A stretch of 64,000 bases of DNA from Brevibacillus ruminantium (lineage in GTDB: Bacteria; Bacillota; Bacilli; Brevibacillales; Brevibacillaceae), in NCBI RefSeq assembly GCF_023746555.1, contig NZ_CP098755.1:5109001-5173000 (forward strand), written 5' to 3'. The number at the start of each line of letters is the position of its first letter. Positions within the stretch are counted from its first letter, which is position 1. The notes beneath the pieces were generated by a model. That model was not told where the DNA came from, did no database searches, and worked only from the letters and a program-made list of their open reading frames with translations. Positions 23,955-32,536 of the stretch are shown here, one piece after another. The translations under genes and the position numbers were made by a program.

Positions 23955-26900
23955 TTATTGAACGGTAACTTTAAAGCTTACAGTAACTTCTTCCTTACCA
24001 TCGGTAACTTTCACAGAGATGGTAGCTTCTCCAGCTTTTACAGGAGTGATAACCAATTTGCCGTTTTCAATCTTTACAGTAGCTACATCTTCAGCATCGG
24101 AGGAAGAGGAATCTGCAACGAAGCTAAGAGTGTCTCCATCTGCATCTGTAGCAAGATTATCTACAGTAAGCTCCAAATCAGTTCCTACTGTTGCGTCTTG
24201 GTCGATGTCTTGTTTAGCTTCTGGCACTTTATTAGTTGCTGCATTTTCAACAGTCACTTTAAAGCTTACAGTAACTTCTTCCTTACCATCGGTAACTTTC
24301 ACAGAGATGGTAGCTTCTCCAGCTTTTACAGGAGTGATAACCAATTTGCCGTTTTCAATCTTTACAGTAGCTACATCTTCAGCATCGGAGGAAGAGGAAT
24401 CTGCAACGAAGCTAAGAGTGTCTCCATCTGCATCTGTAGCAAGATTATCTACAGTAAGCTCCAAATCAGTTCCTACTGTTGCGTCTTGGTCGATGTCTTG
24501 TTTAGCTTCTGGCACTTTATTAGTTGCTGCATTTTCAACAGTCACTTTAAAGCTTACAGTAACTTCTTCCTTACCATCGGTAACTTTCACAGAGATGGTA
24601 GCTTCTCCAGCTTTTACAGGAGTGATAACCAATTTGCCGTTTTCAATCTTTACAGTAGCTACATCTTCAGCATTGGAGGAAGAGGAATCTGCAACGAAGC
24701 TAAGAGTGTCTCCATCTTCATCTGTAGCAAGATTATCTACAGTAAGCTCCAAATCAGTTCCTACTGTTGCGTCTTGGTCGATGTCTTGTTTAGCTTCTGG
24801 CACTTTATTAGTTGCTGCATTTTCAACAGTCACTTTAAAGCTTACAGTAACTTCTTCCTTACCATCGGTAACTTTCACAGAGATGGTAGCTTCTCCAGCT
24901 TTTACAGGAGTGATAACCAATTTGCCGTTTTCAATCTTTACAGTAGCTACATCTTCAGCATTGGAGGAAGAGGAATCTGCAACGAAGCTAAGAGTGTCTC
25001 CATCTGCATCTGTAGCAAGATTATCTACAGTAAGCTCCAAATCAGTTCCTACTGTTGCGTCTTGGTCGATGTCTTGTTTAGCTTCTGGCACTTTATTAGT
25101 TGCTGCATTTTCAACAGTCACTTTAAAGCTTACAGTAACTTCTTCCTTACCATCGGTAACTTTCACAGAGATGGTAGCTTCTCCAGCTTTTACAGGAGTG
25201 ATAACCAATTTGCCGTTTTCAATCTTTACAGTAGCTACATCTTCAGCATCGGAGGAAGAGGAATCTGCAACGAAGCTAAGAGTGTCTCCATCTGCATCTG
25301 TAGCAAGATTATCTACAGTAAGCTCCAAATCAGTTCCTACTGTTGCGTCTTGGTCGATGTCTTGTTTAGCTTCTGGCACTTTATTAGTTGGTGCCGGGAT
25401 GTTTACCTTATCAACCTCAGCCTGAACTTCTGCCAGTGTCAGATCATCTTTTTTAGCTGCTTTTGCTGCATCGATAGCTGTTTTGTAATCATCGAATTTT
25501 GCATCTTCGACATTATTTACACCAGCATCTTTCAGATCTTTAGCAGTGTAAGTTCCGCTGTTGATTGCTTTCAGTGCTTCTTCTGCTGGATCTACCGCAG
25601 GAGTGTTTACCTTGTCAACCTCAGCCTGAACTTCTGCCAGTGTCAAAGCTTTCCCTTTTTCAGCCCTAGCTGCATCAATTGCCGCTTTGTAATCAGCAAA
25701 TTTCGTTGCATCAACTTTGGTTACACCCGCTTTAGTTAAATCATCAGCAGTGTAAGTTCCGCTGTTAATTGCATCTAAGGCATTAGTTGCAATTTTTTCT
25801 TCTACATAGAAGGTGAAGCTATAATCACCCGACAACTTAAGTCCTTTATTTGACTCAAGGTATTTGGACAATGTAATTACATTGCTGTATTTTGCCGAGA
25901 GTGTTCCGTCCGGCAGGTGAATTGTAATTTTTCGTTTGTCTGGATCCTTTTTGCCAGCTTCAGTAAACGTAATGAGGGTATCTTTTGGTAATGTAACCCC
26001 GTTTACAGTATAGTTTGAAGGACTCAAAGCATTACCGACGGTACCAGTGGTTTTTACCTCTGATGTAAATACAATCTCAATTGTATCGTCTTGAGCTTCA
26101 TTCAGGTAACCCTTGATACCATTGGTTGCAACTCGGAAGTTTTCTTCAACAGCTTCACTTGGTGTAACTTTGAATTTTTGTGTCAACGTAGCGGCAGTAT
26201 TACCGACATCATCCGAGATTGAGCGGACGATGATCTCCCAATTCACATCTCCACCTTCGTCAACAACTTCTTGAATGGATTTACCCTGATTCTTATCTAC
26301 TTTTGCAATGATCACTGTGTCCTTATGATCGTCTGTGGCGTAACCGTCAATAATACCTCTGATGGTGACATACTCACCATCTTTGTTTTTACCGACGAAT
26401 TCAGCAGTAGGAATAGGTGTCTCTTTGCCTTGGGGTGGTGTATTCGGTTCTCCAACAATATCTGGTCCCAATTTAACCGGTTTAGTCATCTCGACGTGGA
26501 AGACATCTTTACCAACTTGCGTGATACCTTTAATCTCTGGACTCTTAGAATCAGGAGCTTTCATAATTGGATCATTCAGGAGCAAGCTAATCTCCTCGTT
26601 TGTCTTTCCATTACCCTCATACCGAATACTTCCAGCAGGAATAAACAGACGATATTGATCATTGTAGTAATTCTTTTTGGTTGCTTCTGTATCGTAGCTT
26701 CTAGTCCAGTCTGCTTTTAACTCAAATACATACTCAGAATCGGTTATTTTGTGGATTTCAAGCTCCGGTAAAATTTGATTACCGTCTTTATCTTTGCCAG
26801 GATATTTCTCATTTAAGAATTCGTTAACTTCCCCGGACTTAATTGTTACCCAGTTTCCGTTTTTGTCTAGAACTTGGAAGTGAACCTGTTTATCAGAGAG

Positions 26901-28709
26901 TTTTTCCACTACTTTAGGTTTATCTTGTCCTTCAACTTTTTCCAGACCTACAATCGCCTTGTTGAAATTAACCCGGAATTGTTCTGGAGATTCCACAGAT
27001 ACTTTTGCGTTTGGTACTGTTTCATCTGCATAAACTGTAAAGTTCAACGACTGGTTAGCAGAGATGTTATTCGGGTCGGTTATACCAGCAAAATCCTTGA
27101 TTGCAGAAAGCTGAATAGAGTGAAGTCCTGGCGACATAAAGTCGTCTGTCTTAACTGTAAGGATATGGCGCTTATCAATACGTGTTGCAGGGTCAAACTC
27201 GCCAAAACCTGCAGCTTTAATGGCTACTAATCCACCATCAACTGCATATTTTGCAGAATCAATCGGTTTGGAGAATTTAACAACTACAGTGTTTAAGTTT
27301 TCTGCTTCCACAAACGTAGCCTCAGGCTTACGAGTATCCACTAACACGAAGCTTTTCTGGATTACCTTATCCCCGGTGCTAGTTTTGAAATGTGTTACCT
27401 CAAGTTGTACTTCCTTGTTATCCTCCAAGTACTCGTCTTTTGTAAGGATAATTTCGATCGCTTTTGGATTTTTATCCGACACCTTTAAGCCAAGTACTTT
27501 CTTTGTAGTTTTAAAGTTATCTTGGGATACTTTAAAATCTACGTTTTCTTTTTTCACAGCAATTCCATTTTCGACTTTGACTAAGTCTTTTGCTTTGTCA
27601 TATTCAAGAAAGTCCGCAACAGTCACTTCTTTATCGAAATACGCTATTACACGATCAGCAGAAGTAGAGGTAACATTGAGCAAAACTGGAAGCGAGTCTT
27701 GGTCTACATCACTGAGATCCAGTTTAAAGTGTACATTCTTCGTTCCAACTACTTTACCAATCAGATCCTTGTAGTCCCCAGATGCCTCAATGATTTGTGC
27801 ATCTACTTTGGCGACAACATCGTAATCAGAAGGCTCGGAAGTCAACGCTACTTGAGCGATTCCATCTTGTACAGTTACACGATCATTTGCCAGGTTACCA
27901 CGAGTGGTACTGAATGCAATCAATACATTATCAGCATTTTTATCCACTTCTCCGGTAACTTTGTCTTTAAGCTTTGCGGTAATAATCAGGTTGTCGAGGC
28001 CGTCCGCCAGAATTGAATCACCTTTAGCGTTTGTTTCCAGCTCTAATTCATAAAGGTCTGTTACGGCAGGGGTTTTGAATTTAGCTTCTACAGGATCTAC
28101 TGTTTTTCCATCAACTAATACGTCTGTGGCAACAACAGTATATTCTGTTTCGTATTTCAAGCCGGTTACCGCTAACTCGACTGTTTTCTTATCCTCAGCC
28201 AACTTAGCTGATTCAACTACAGCACCAGCAATAGTGAAGTTTTCACCTTTAACGGAATCAACCGCTTTGTTAAATTTCACTTGAACTTTCGTTTTCGTAA
28301 TAGCACTTACACTTTCAACAACCAAGTCGCCAGGAACTTCAGGTGTTGTAGTCCAGTCTTCATCAGCTGGGTTCCATTTTTTGCCTTCAGCGTCACCAAC
28401 TACAGCGTATGGGTTGTCTTCGAACATGTCGCGAGTAGCGTCTTTCAGAACTGCACTCAGATCCTCAGCGAAAACTGCTTGCACGAAGTTTGCAGCTTTG
28501 CCGTTTGAATCTACATATACAGTACGCAGACCGTTCTCGATGATCTCATCGAGAGCTACATCAAAGTTATCAGTCAAAGCTTCAACGGAATAATATTTGT
28601 CTACATTACCACCAACATAAAATCCGCCTTTCGGTGCAGCGAATGCAGAAGCGGCCATGCTAGTGAGGACTGCTGTCGAAAGAACAGAAAGTGCCAACTT
28701 TTTATTCAC
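23955..28709 (-). CDS. owp: Outer wall (S-layer) protein
   Basis: 1584 residues, GTG start after GGAGGGGTAGTAC. The signal peptide ends at ASAFA before APKGG; MNKK..LSVLSTA and GGFYVGGNVDKYY recall the outer wall protein of Brevibacillus brevis. Residues 1-134 are unique to this copy. From SAIT (about 135) on, the protein matches silent cassette 2. The body has many Ig-like beta modules, then two helical SGTYTA repeats, then five 96-residue repeats at the C-terminus. No SLH domain is visible, consistent with an outer layer resting on the middle wall protein. The gene follows mwp by 217 bases in the same direction, the order of the known cwp operon. This copy should be the expressed one. Confidence 0.9.
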   Translation of the reverse strand: MNKKLALSVLSTAVLTSMAASAFAAPKGGFYVGGNVDKYYSVEALTDNFDVALDEIIENGLRTVYVDSNGKAANFVQAVFAEDLSAVLKDATRDMFEDNPYAVVGDAEGKKWNPADEDWTTTPEVPGDLVVESVSAITKTKVQVKFNKAVDSVKGENFTIAGAVVESAKLAEDKKTVELAVTGLKYETEYTVVATDVLVDGKTVDPVEAKFKTPAVTDLYELELETNAKGDSILADGLDNLIITAKLKDKVTGEVDKNADNVLIAFSTTRGNLANDRVTVQDGIAQVALTSEPSDYDVVAKVDAQIIEASGDYKDLIGKVVGTKNVHFKLDLSDVDQDSLPVLLNVTSTSADRVIAYFDKEVTVADFLEYDKAKDLVKVENGIAVKKENVDFKVSQDNFKTTKKVLGLKVSDKNPKAIEIILTKDEYLEDNKEVQLEVTHFKTSTGDKVIQKSFVLVDTRKPEATFVEAENLNTVVVKFSKPIDSAKYAVDGGLVAIKAAGFGEFDPATRIDKRHILTVKTDDFMSPGLHSIQLSAIKDFAGITDPNNISANQSLNFTVYADETVPNAKVSVESPEQFRVNFNKAIVGLEKVEGQDKPKVVEKLSDKQVHFQVLDKNGNWVTIKSGEVNEFLNEKYPGKDKDGNQILPELEIHKITDSEYVFELKADWTRSYDTEATKKNYYNDQYRLFIPAGSIRYEGNGKTNEEISLLLNDPIMKAPDSKSPEIKGITQVGKDVFHVEMTKPVKLGPDIVGEPNTPPQGKETPIPTAEFVGKNKDGEYVTIRGIIDGYATDDHKDTVIIAKVDKNQGKSIQEVVDEGGDVNWEIIVRSISDDVGNTAATLTQKFKVTPSEAVEENFRVATNGIKGYLNEAQDDTIEIVFTSEVKTTGTVGNALSPSNYTVNGVTLPKDTLITFTEAGKKDPDKRKITIHLPDGTLSAKYSNVITLSKYLESNKGLKLSGDYSFTFYVEEKIATNALDAINSGTYTADDLTKAGVTKVDATKFADYKAAIDAARAEKGKALTLAEVQAEVDKVNTPAVDPAEEALKAINSGTYTAKDLKDAGVNNVEDAKFDDYKTAIDAAKAAKKDDLTLAEVQAEVDKVNIPAPTNKVPEAKQDIDQDATVGTDLELTVDNLATDADGDTLSFVADSSSSDAEDVATVKIENGKLVITPVKAGEATISVKVTDGKEEVTVSFKVTVENAATNKVPEAKQDIDQDATVGTDLELTVDNLATDADGDTLSFVADSSSSNAEDVATVKIENGKLVITPVKAGEATISVKVTDGKEEVTVSFKVTVENAATNKVPEAKQDIDQDATVGTDLELTVDNLATDEDGDTLSFVADSSSSNAEDVATVKIENGKLVITPVKAGEATISVKVTDGKEEVTVSFKVTVENAATNKVPEAKQDIDQDATVGTDLELTVDNLATDADGDTLSFVADSSSSDAEDVATVKIENGKLVITPVKAGEATISVKVTDGKEEVTVSFKVTVENAATNKVPEAKQDIDQDATVGTDLELTVDNLATDADGDTLSFVADSSSSDAEDVATVKIENGKLVITPVKAGEATISVKVTDGKEEVTVSFKVTVQ
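23963..25402 (-). repeat. Five tandem 288-bp coding repeats
   Basis: Exact spacing of 288 bases is seen between successive CAGTCACTTT marks (24251, 24539, 24827, 25115). The units are almost identical, differing at DADGD/DEDGD and SSSSD/SSSSN codons. Confidence 0.95.
28297..28306 (-). repeat. Cassette 5' boundary decamer inside owp
   Basis: GTGCTATTAC encodes the AIT of SAIT. Homology to silent cassette 2 stops exactly at its 5' edge. Confidence 0.65.
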
Positions 28710-28744
28710 GTACTACCCCTCCAGATATTGATAGAGTTTTTTGT

Positions 28745-28786
28745 ATTTGAGAAACACTCATGTTGTCTGTATCTGGGTGAGTGTGT
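28745..28786 (-). repeat. Hairpin in the mwp-owp intergenic region (proximal to owp)
   Basis: Minus strand: GGAAACACACTCA pairs with TGAGTGTTTC. No T run follows, so this may influence RNA stability or owp translation. Confidence 0.5.
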
Positions 28787-28814
28787 TTCCCCATATCTGA
28801 GAATAACTCTGTTT

Positions 28815-28864
28815 GTTAATGGAATGACGGGGCAGAGGGACTTCCCCCTGCCCCAGGTCATTCC
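28815..28864 (-). repeat. Long hairpin between mwp and owp
   Basis: Minus strand: GGAATGAC, GGGGCAG and GGGA pair with TCCC, CTGCCCC and GTCATTCC, giving nearly 20 pairs. The sequence after it is not T-rich, so it looks like a partial terminator or mRNA-stabilising barrier that sets the mwp:owp ratio. Confidence 0.6.
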
Positions 28865-28926
28865 TAGCAAACTTTTGTTACAAGTAGTTGAAATGGAACC
28901 TTTCGTTCACTAGAACGTCGGGGCTA

Positions 28927-31900
28927 TTATTCTACTACTTCGTCAAATTCACGAGTCAGAGTGACTGTCTTTTTACCTTCTTTGGAAACGGTGATGGTGT
29001 ACTCAGTAGCGCCTGGACGACCCAGAACTTCTACTTTGAAAGTACCATCGTTTCCAATTGTTTTGCTTTCTTTGTACTCTTTGTTATTTACAGTTACGGA
29101 AACTTCAACTTTTGCGCCTTTTTCGCCTTTACCTTTTACAGTGTAAGCACCAAATGCGCCAAGGGACGTTTTCGCTACAGATTCAAGAGATTTTTCATCA
29201 AGCTCAACATCATCTACTGGATCTACTGGTTTTGTCTTGTAACCAAGGAAGCGAGCTTCGATATCTGCACGCTCATCTTTGGAGAACTCTTTCTTGAAGC
29301 TGCTCTCGTCAATTACACGTACAACGTAGTCGAAGTTGGAACCTTTTTCATCGGAGTCAAGCAGGATGATGAAGTCACCCTCATCTACGCCGTCAGCCTC
29401 TTCAAAGTTATACGCATCGATGTAAGCTGTCTTGTTGTTAACGTTGAAGGTTTTTTCTTGTTTTTTGCCATTCTCGTCTTTGTACTCGTAGTAGATCTTG
29501 CTGGAAGTGTATCTAGAAACTTTCGCAACGTTCAGTTTCTCGATGTTTACATCTGACAAATTGCCATCGTAGAGTTCTACATCTTCAATTGAGTGTGCTT
29601 TGTTTGCGATCTCAACAACATCGTTGACAACTACTTCGTTATCGCTGTTCAGACGGTATGCGATGAAGTCACCACGTGCGATACCAAGATCTTTGAGGTC
29701 TTCGTAGTCGCCGCCATCCAAATCAAATGTTTTACGAACGAGTTTGTTGTCATCGTCTTTGGTCAAGAGTTGAATAGTGTCTTTGCCGGACTTGCCCATG
29801 TCGAGAACCAGACCGAACTTAGCAGAGCTGCTCAGACCTTTACCTTCAACAACGAAGATTGCTTCTACGTCATCGTCTTTGTCGATGGAGTAGTATGCTT
29901 TCAGATCTTTCTTCTCAGCGATGTCTTTGAACTTCGCAACACCTGCACTTGACAGAACTTTAGTTTTGCCAGAGATTTCGCCAGTCATATCGAAGATCGC
30001 TGTATCTTTGTTTACTTGGTAAGAAGTTTTGCCGATAACGAGTGCTTCGTCATCTTTGTCTGCAGCATCGAACCAAGCGGATTTTTCCAGTGGTCCTTGG
30101 ATCACAGTGTCAAGAACTTTTACTTTTTCTGGTTCACCTTTTGCATCTACAGTTACTTCCAGAAGCAGCAGTTTGCTCTTGTCTTTGCTTGGGATGAAAT
30201 CTTCTTTGATTTGGTCTTCAGATTTATGTGCATCGGTTTTCTTGTCGTAAGCTTTACCGTCTTTCGCGATGATCTTGTCAGGTTTCAACGCGATATCGTA
30301 TTTCTTACCGTTTTGACCGACTACAGCAAAATCCCATTTACCGCGGTTGTACTCAGCTTCACGAGTAACAACTGCTTTGAAACGACGATCGCTGATGTTG
30401 TCGCCAGTTTCGATGTGGCGGATACGACCAGCTGCATCCAGGTACAGTTTTACGTTTTCACCATCCAGGTTGCGGACTTTGTCCCAAGTACCTTCTTCCA
30501 GTACAGTGATGTCTTTGTTAGCGTTGTCGGAGAAAGTAGCTCCTTTACGGAAACGGTAAGTTTTGTCACCGATTACCAGACGGTTGTCAGCGTCGTTACG
30601 GATCGTGATTTTGTCAACTTTACCTTCAACCACTGTGCTAGTTGCGAATACCAGCATCTTGCCTTTTTTACCGTCAGCATAGTAAACGCTGTAAACGTCC
30701 ATTGGTTTCAGGTCAGCCAGTTTTGCAGGCTTGTTGTCGCGGAATACGAGGAAGTCTTTGCCTTCATCCAGACCATCCAGTTTGGTGAAAGTGCCACCGT
30801 TCAGGTTGGTGATTTTCTTTTTGTCAACATCGATTTTCTCGATTACTTTGGAACCGTATTTAACGCCTTCAATGTTTTTGTTCAGCGTTGTGTCGTCAAT
30901 TACGTGGATGTAGCTGATGTCGCCTGCGCTGTCCAGAACAACTTTCGCGCTGAAGCTAACATTGTCTGCAGCTACTTTTCTCAGAACGCTGGAAGTGTTG
31001 GATTCTGGTTTGAAGTTGTAAGTTACTTTGGAGTTTTTGGTGAAACGGTAAGTTTTGCCGTTTCCTTCCATTTCAATTTCAAGATCTGCTACATCGCTGT
31101 CGTTCTTGATTTTTTCAGGATCTTTCAGTTCAGTACCGTCCAGAAGGAATTTGTCCAGACGATCCAGGACAACTTCTTCGTCTTCAGAACCTTCCATCCA
31201 AACGATGGTGTTGCTGCTGTCGTTTTTGAGCCACACTTGTACGTGTTGACCAGCGTAGTCGTTCGGGTTGATGCCTTCAGCTACTTTGTAAGTAACGTTG
31301 GAACCCAGACCAGCGTTTTTACCGTTCAGAGTTACTTCGTTAGCTTTCAGCGTGCCCAGGCCGATAACTGGAACGTTCGTTACGAACGGCAGATCGTCGG
31401 AGCTGTTCTTTTGCTCACGAGCCCATTCCATGTCGCGAACTTCTACTTTCATGTAGCGAGTCAGCAGTGTTTGGTCAGTGATGTTGAATGTAGTACTAGT
31501 ACCGTACTCGATTTGCTCCATCAATTTTACGCGGAGAGCGTTGTCGAGCATTTTGAAGATGTCGCCGCGAGTAGCTGCAACGTTAGGGTTAGTGATGGAT
31601 TTCGCAATGTTCAGCTCGGAAGCTTTTGCGATCATGTTGTTTGGCCATACGCCGCGAACTGACGTCTCATAACCCAGAGCGCGAACGATCATGGTTACAG
31701 CTTCAGCGTAAGTAACTTCGTTATTCGGTCTGAAGGATTTATCCGGGAAGCCTTTGATGATGTCTTGGCCGGACGCTACGTTTACGTAACCTGCGAACCA
31801 GTCAGCAGCGCTTACGTCAGTGAAAGTGCTTTGGAATTGAGCAATTTTTGCACCTTGCTCCAGTCCGCGGATACGAACGATCAAAGTAGCAAACTCTTTA

Positions 31901-32100
31901 CGGTTGATGGTTTGGTCAACTTTGAAGTCGCCGTCGCCATAACCTTGTACAACACCCAGAGCGTTCAGACGATTTACAACCTTCTGAAGGCCTTCATCAA
32001 TTTTTGGAGCGTTTGTGTTTGTTTCTTCTGCGCCCACTACCATTGGAGCAACAGTCAGTGCAAGGGCACTAGCCAGTACGCTGTTAACAACCTTTTTCAT
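28927..32100 (-). CDS. mwp: Middle wall (S-layer) protein with N-terminal SLH domains
   Basis: 1057 residues from ATG 32100, preceded by GAGGAGGAGAACCCAAGGTT. The signal peptide is KKVVNSVLASALALTVAP and matches the Brevibacillus middle wall/hexagonal wall protein. SLH motifs follow, for example RKEFATLIVRIRGLE and FTDVSAADWFAGYVN..GFPDKSFRPNNEVTYAEA, which bind pyruvylated secondary wall polymer. The rest is beta-rich. An in-frame TTG at 32193 with a perfect AAAGGAGGTGA site lies 31 codons upstream, reproducing the dual translation start known for the B. brevis cwp operon; that start would give 1088 residues. The gene is transcribed from a strong upstream promoter and is followed by owp. The protein assembles at the cell surface as the layer under the outer wall protein. 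Confidence 0.92.
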   Translation of the reverse strand: MKKVVNSVLASALALTVAPMVVGAEETNTNAPKIDEGLQKVVNRLNALGVVQGYGDGDFKVDQTINRKEFATLIVRIRGLEQGAKIAQFQSTFTDVSAADWFAGYVNVASGQDIIKGFPDKSFRPNNEVTYAEAVTMIVRALGYETSVRGVWPNNMIAKASELNIAKSITNPNVAATRGDIFKMLDNALRVKLMEQIEYGTSTTFNITDQTLLTRYMKVEVRDMEWAREQKNSSDDLPFVTNVPVIGLGTLKANEVTLNGKNAGLGSNVTYKVAEGINPNDYAGQHVQVWLKNDSSNTIVWMEGSEDEEVVLDRLDKFLLDGTELKDPEKIKNDSDVADLEIEMEGNGKTYRFTKNSKVTYNFKPESNTSSVLRKVAADNVSFSAKVVLDSAGDISYIHVIDDTTLNKNIEGVKYGSKVIEKIDVDKKKITNLNGGTFTKLDGLDEGKDFLVFRDNKPAKLADLKPMDVYSVYYADGKKGKMLVFATSTVVEGKVDKITIRNDADNRLVIGDKTYRFRKGATFSDNANKDITVLEEGTWDKVRNLDGENVKLYLDAAGRIRHIETGDNISDRRFKAVVTREAEYNRGKWDFAVVGQNGKKYDIALKPDKIIAKDGKAYDKKTDAHKSEDQIKEDFIPSKDKSKLLLLEVTVDAKGEPEKVKVLDTVIQGPLEKSAWFDAADKDDEALVIGKTSYQVNKDTAIFDMTGEISGKTKVLSSAGVAKFKDIAEKKDLKAYYSIDKDDDVEAIFVVEGKGLSSSAKFGLVLDMGKSGKDTIQLLTKDDDNKLVRKTFDLDGGDYEDLKDLGIARGDFIAYRLNSDNEVVVNDVVEIANKAHSIEDVELYDGNLSDVNIEKLNVAKVSRYTSSKIYYEYKDENGKKQEKTFNVNNKTAYIDAYNFEEADGVDEGDFIILLDSDEKGSNFDYVVRVIDESSFKKEFSKDERADIEARFLGYKTKPVDPVDDVELDEKSLESVAKTSLGAFGAYTVKGKGEKGAKVEVSVTVNNKEYKESKTIGNDGTFKVEVLGRPGATEYTITVSKEGKKTVTLTREFDEVVE

Positions 32101-32190
32101 AACCTTGGGTTCTCCTCCTCTAGTACAAACAAATTGTTCTTGGGGAATATTCTTACTTAATCTATCTTTCTTTTTTGAGCCCGAATCCTG

Positions 32191-32212
32191 CAAGCGCGTG
32201 TCACCTCCTTTC
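32191..32212 (-). promoter_or_regulatory. First translation start of mwp (TTG with perfect ribosome binding site)
   Basis: AAAGGAGGTGACACGCGC precedes TTG at 32193, exactly 93 bases upstream of the main ATG and in frame. It adds 31 residues before the signal peptide. Confidence 0.7.
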
Positions 32213-32282
32213 GCAGGATCGATTCGCTTTTTGTGTGTGAAAACTCTAGTATATTCAGTATTGTGTAAATGCAACAATCCCT

Positions 32283-32311
32283 AGTGTATCACAGGTGCTA
32301 GAATTCGTGAA
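32283..32311 (-). promoter_or_regulatory. Candidate proximal promoter of mwp
   Basis: Minus strand: TTCACG and TACACT are separated by 17 bases. Multiple tandem promoters are known for the homologous operon. Confidence 0.4.
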
Positions 32312-32462
32312 TCTTTTTTACACAATTCCCCGTATTTCGTGTGACATCCTATTAAACGCCCCAGCTCGCAAAAAGTTGCGGTGCCTTCGAAAAAAGTTTT
32401 TAAAAATTTTTGTGGTCGCATCCTCACTTCTTATGTATATGGTGACATCCGCCACAATTCGT

Positions 32463-32491
32463 ATTATAGAGTAGGCTCGGCGGACTGTCAC
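32463..32491 (-). promoter_or_regulatory. Strong candidate promoter of the mwp-owp operon
   Basis: Minus strand: GTGACA, 17 bases, then a perfect TATAAT. It gives a long leader of about 270 bases to the first start codon. Confidence 0.6.
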
Positions 32492-32536
32492 CAGAGAACG
32501 TTTTCCAGTTTTCAGGTTTGTCTATCAGCTTTTGGC

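Noticed and set aside
23963..25402. CRISPR array
   Set aside because: The repeat unit is 288 bp, contiguous and coding; there are no spacers and no cas genes.
23958..25739. Long plus-strand ORFs of 593 and 468 residues opposite the owp repeats
   Set aside because: They are antisense reflections of the tandem-repeat coding sequence, have no ribosome binding sites and consist of repeated low-complexity translation.
30016..31662. 548-residue plus-strand ORF opposite mwp
   Set aside because: It is a shadow of mwp, with unusual composition (Phe/Val-rich) and no start signals.
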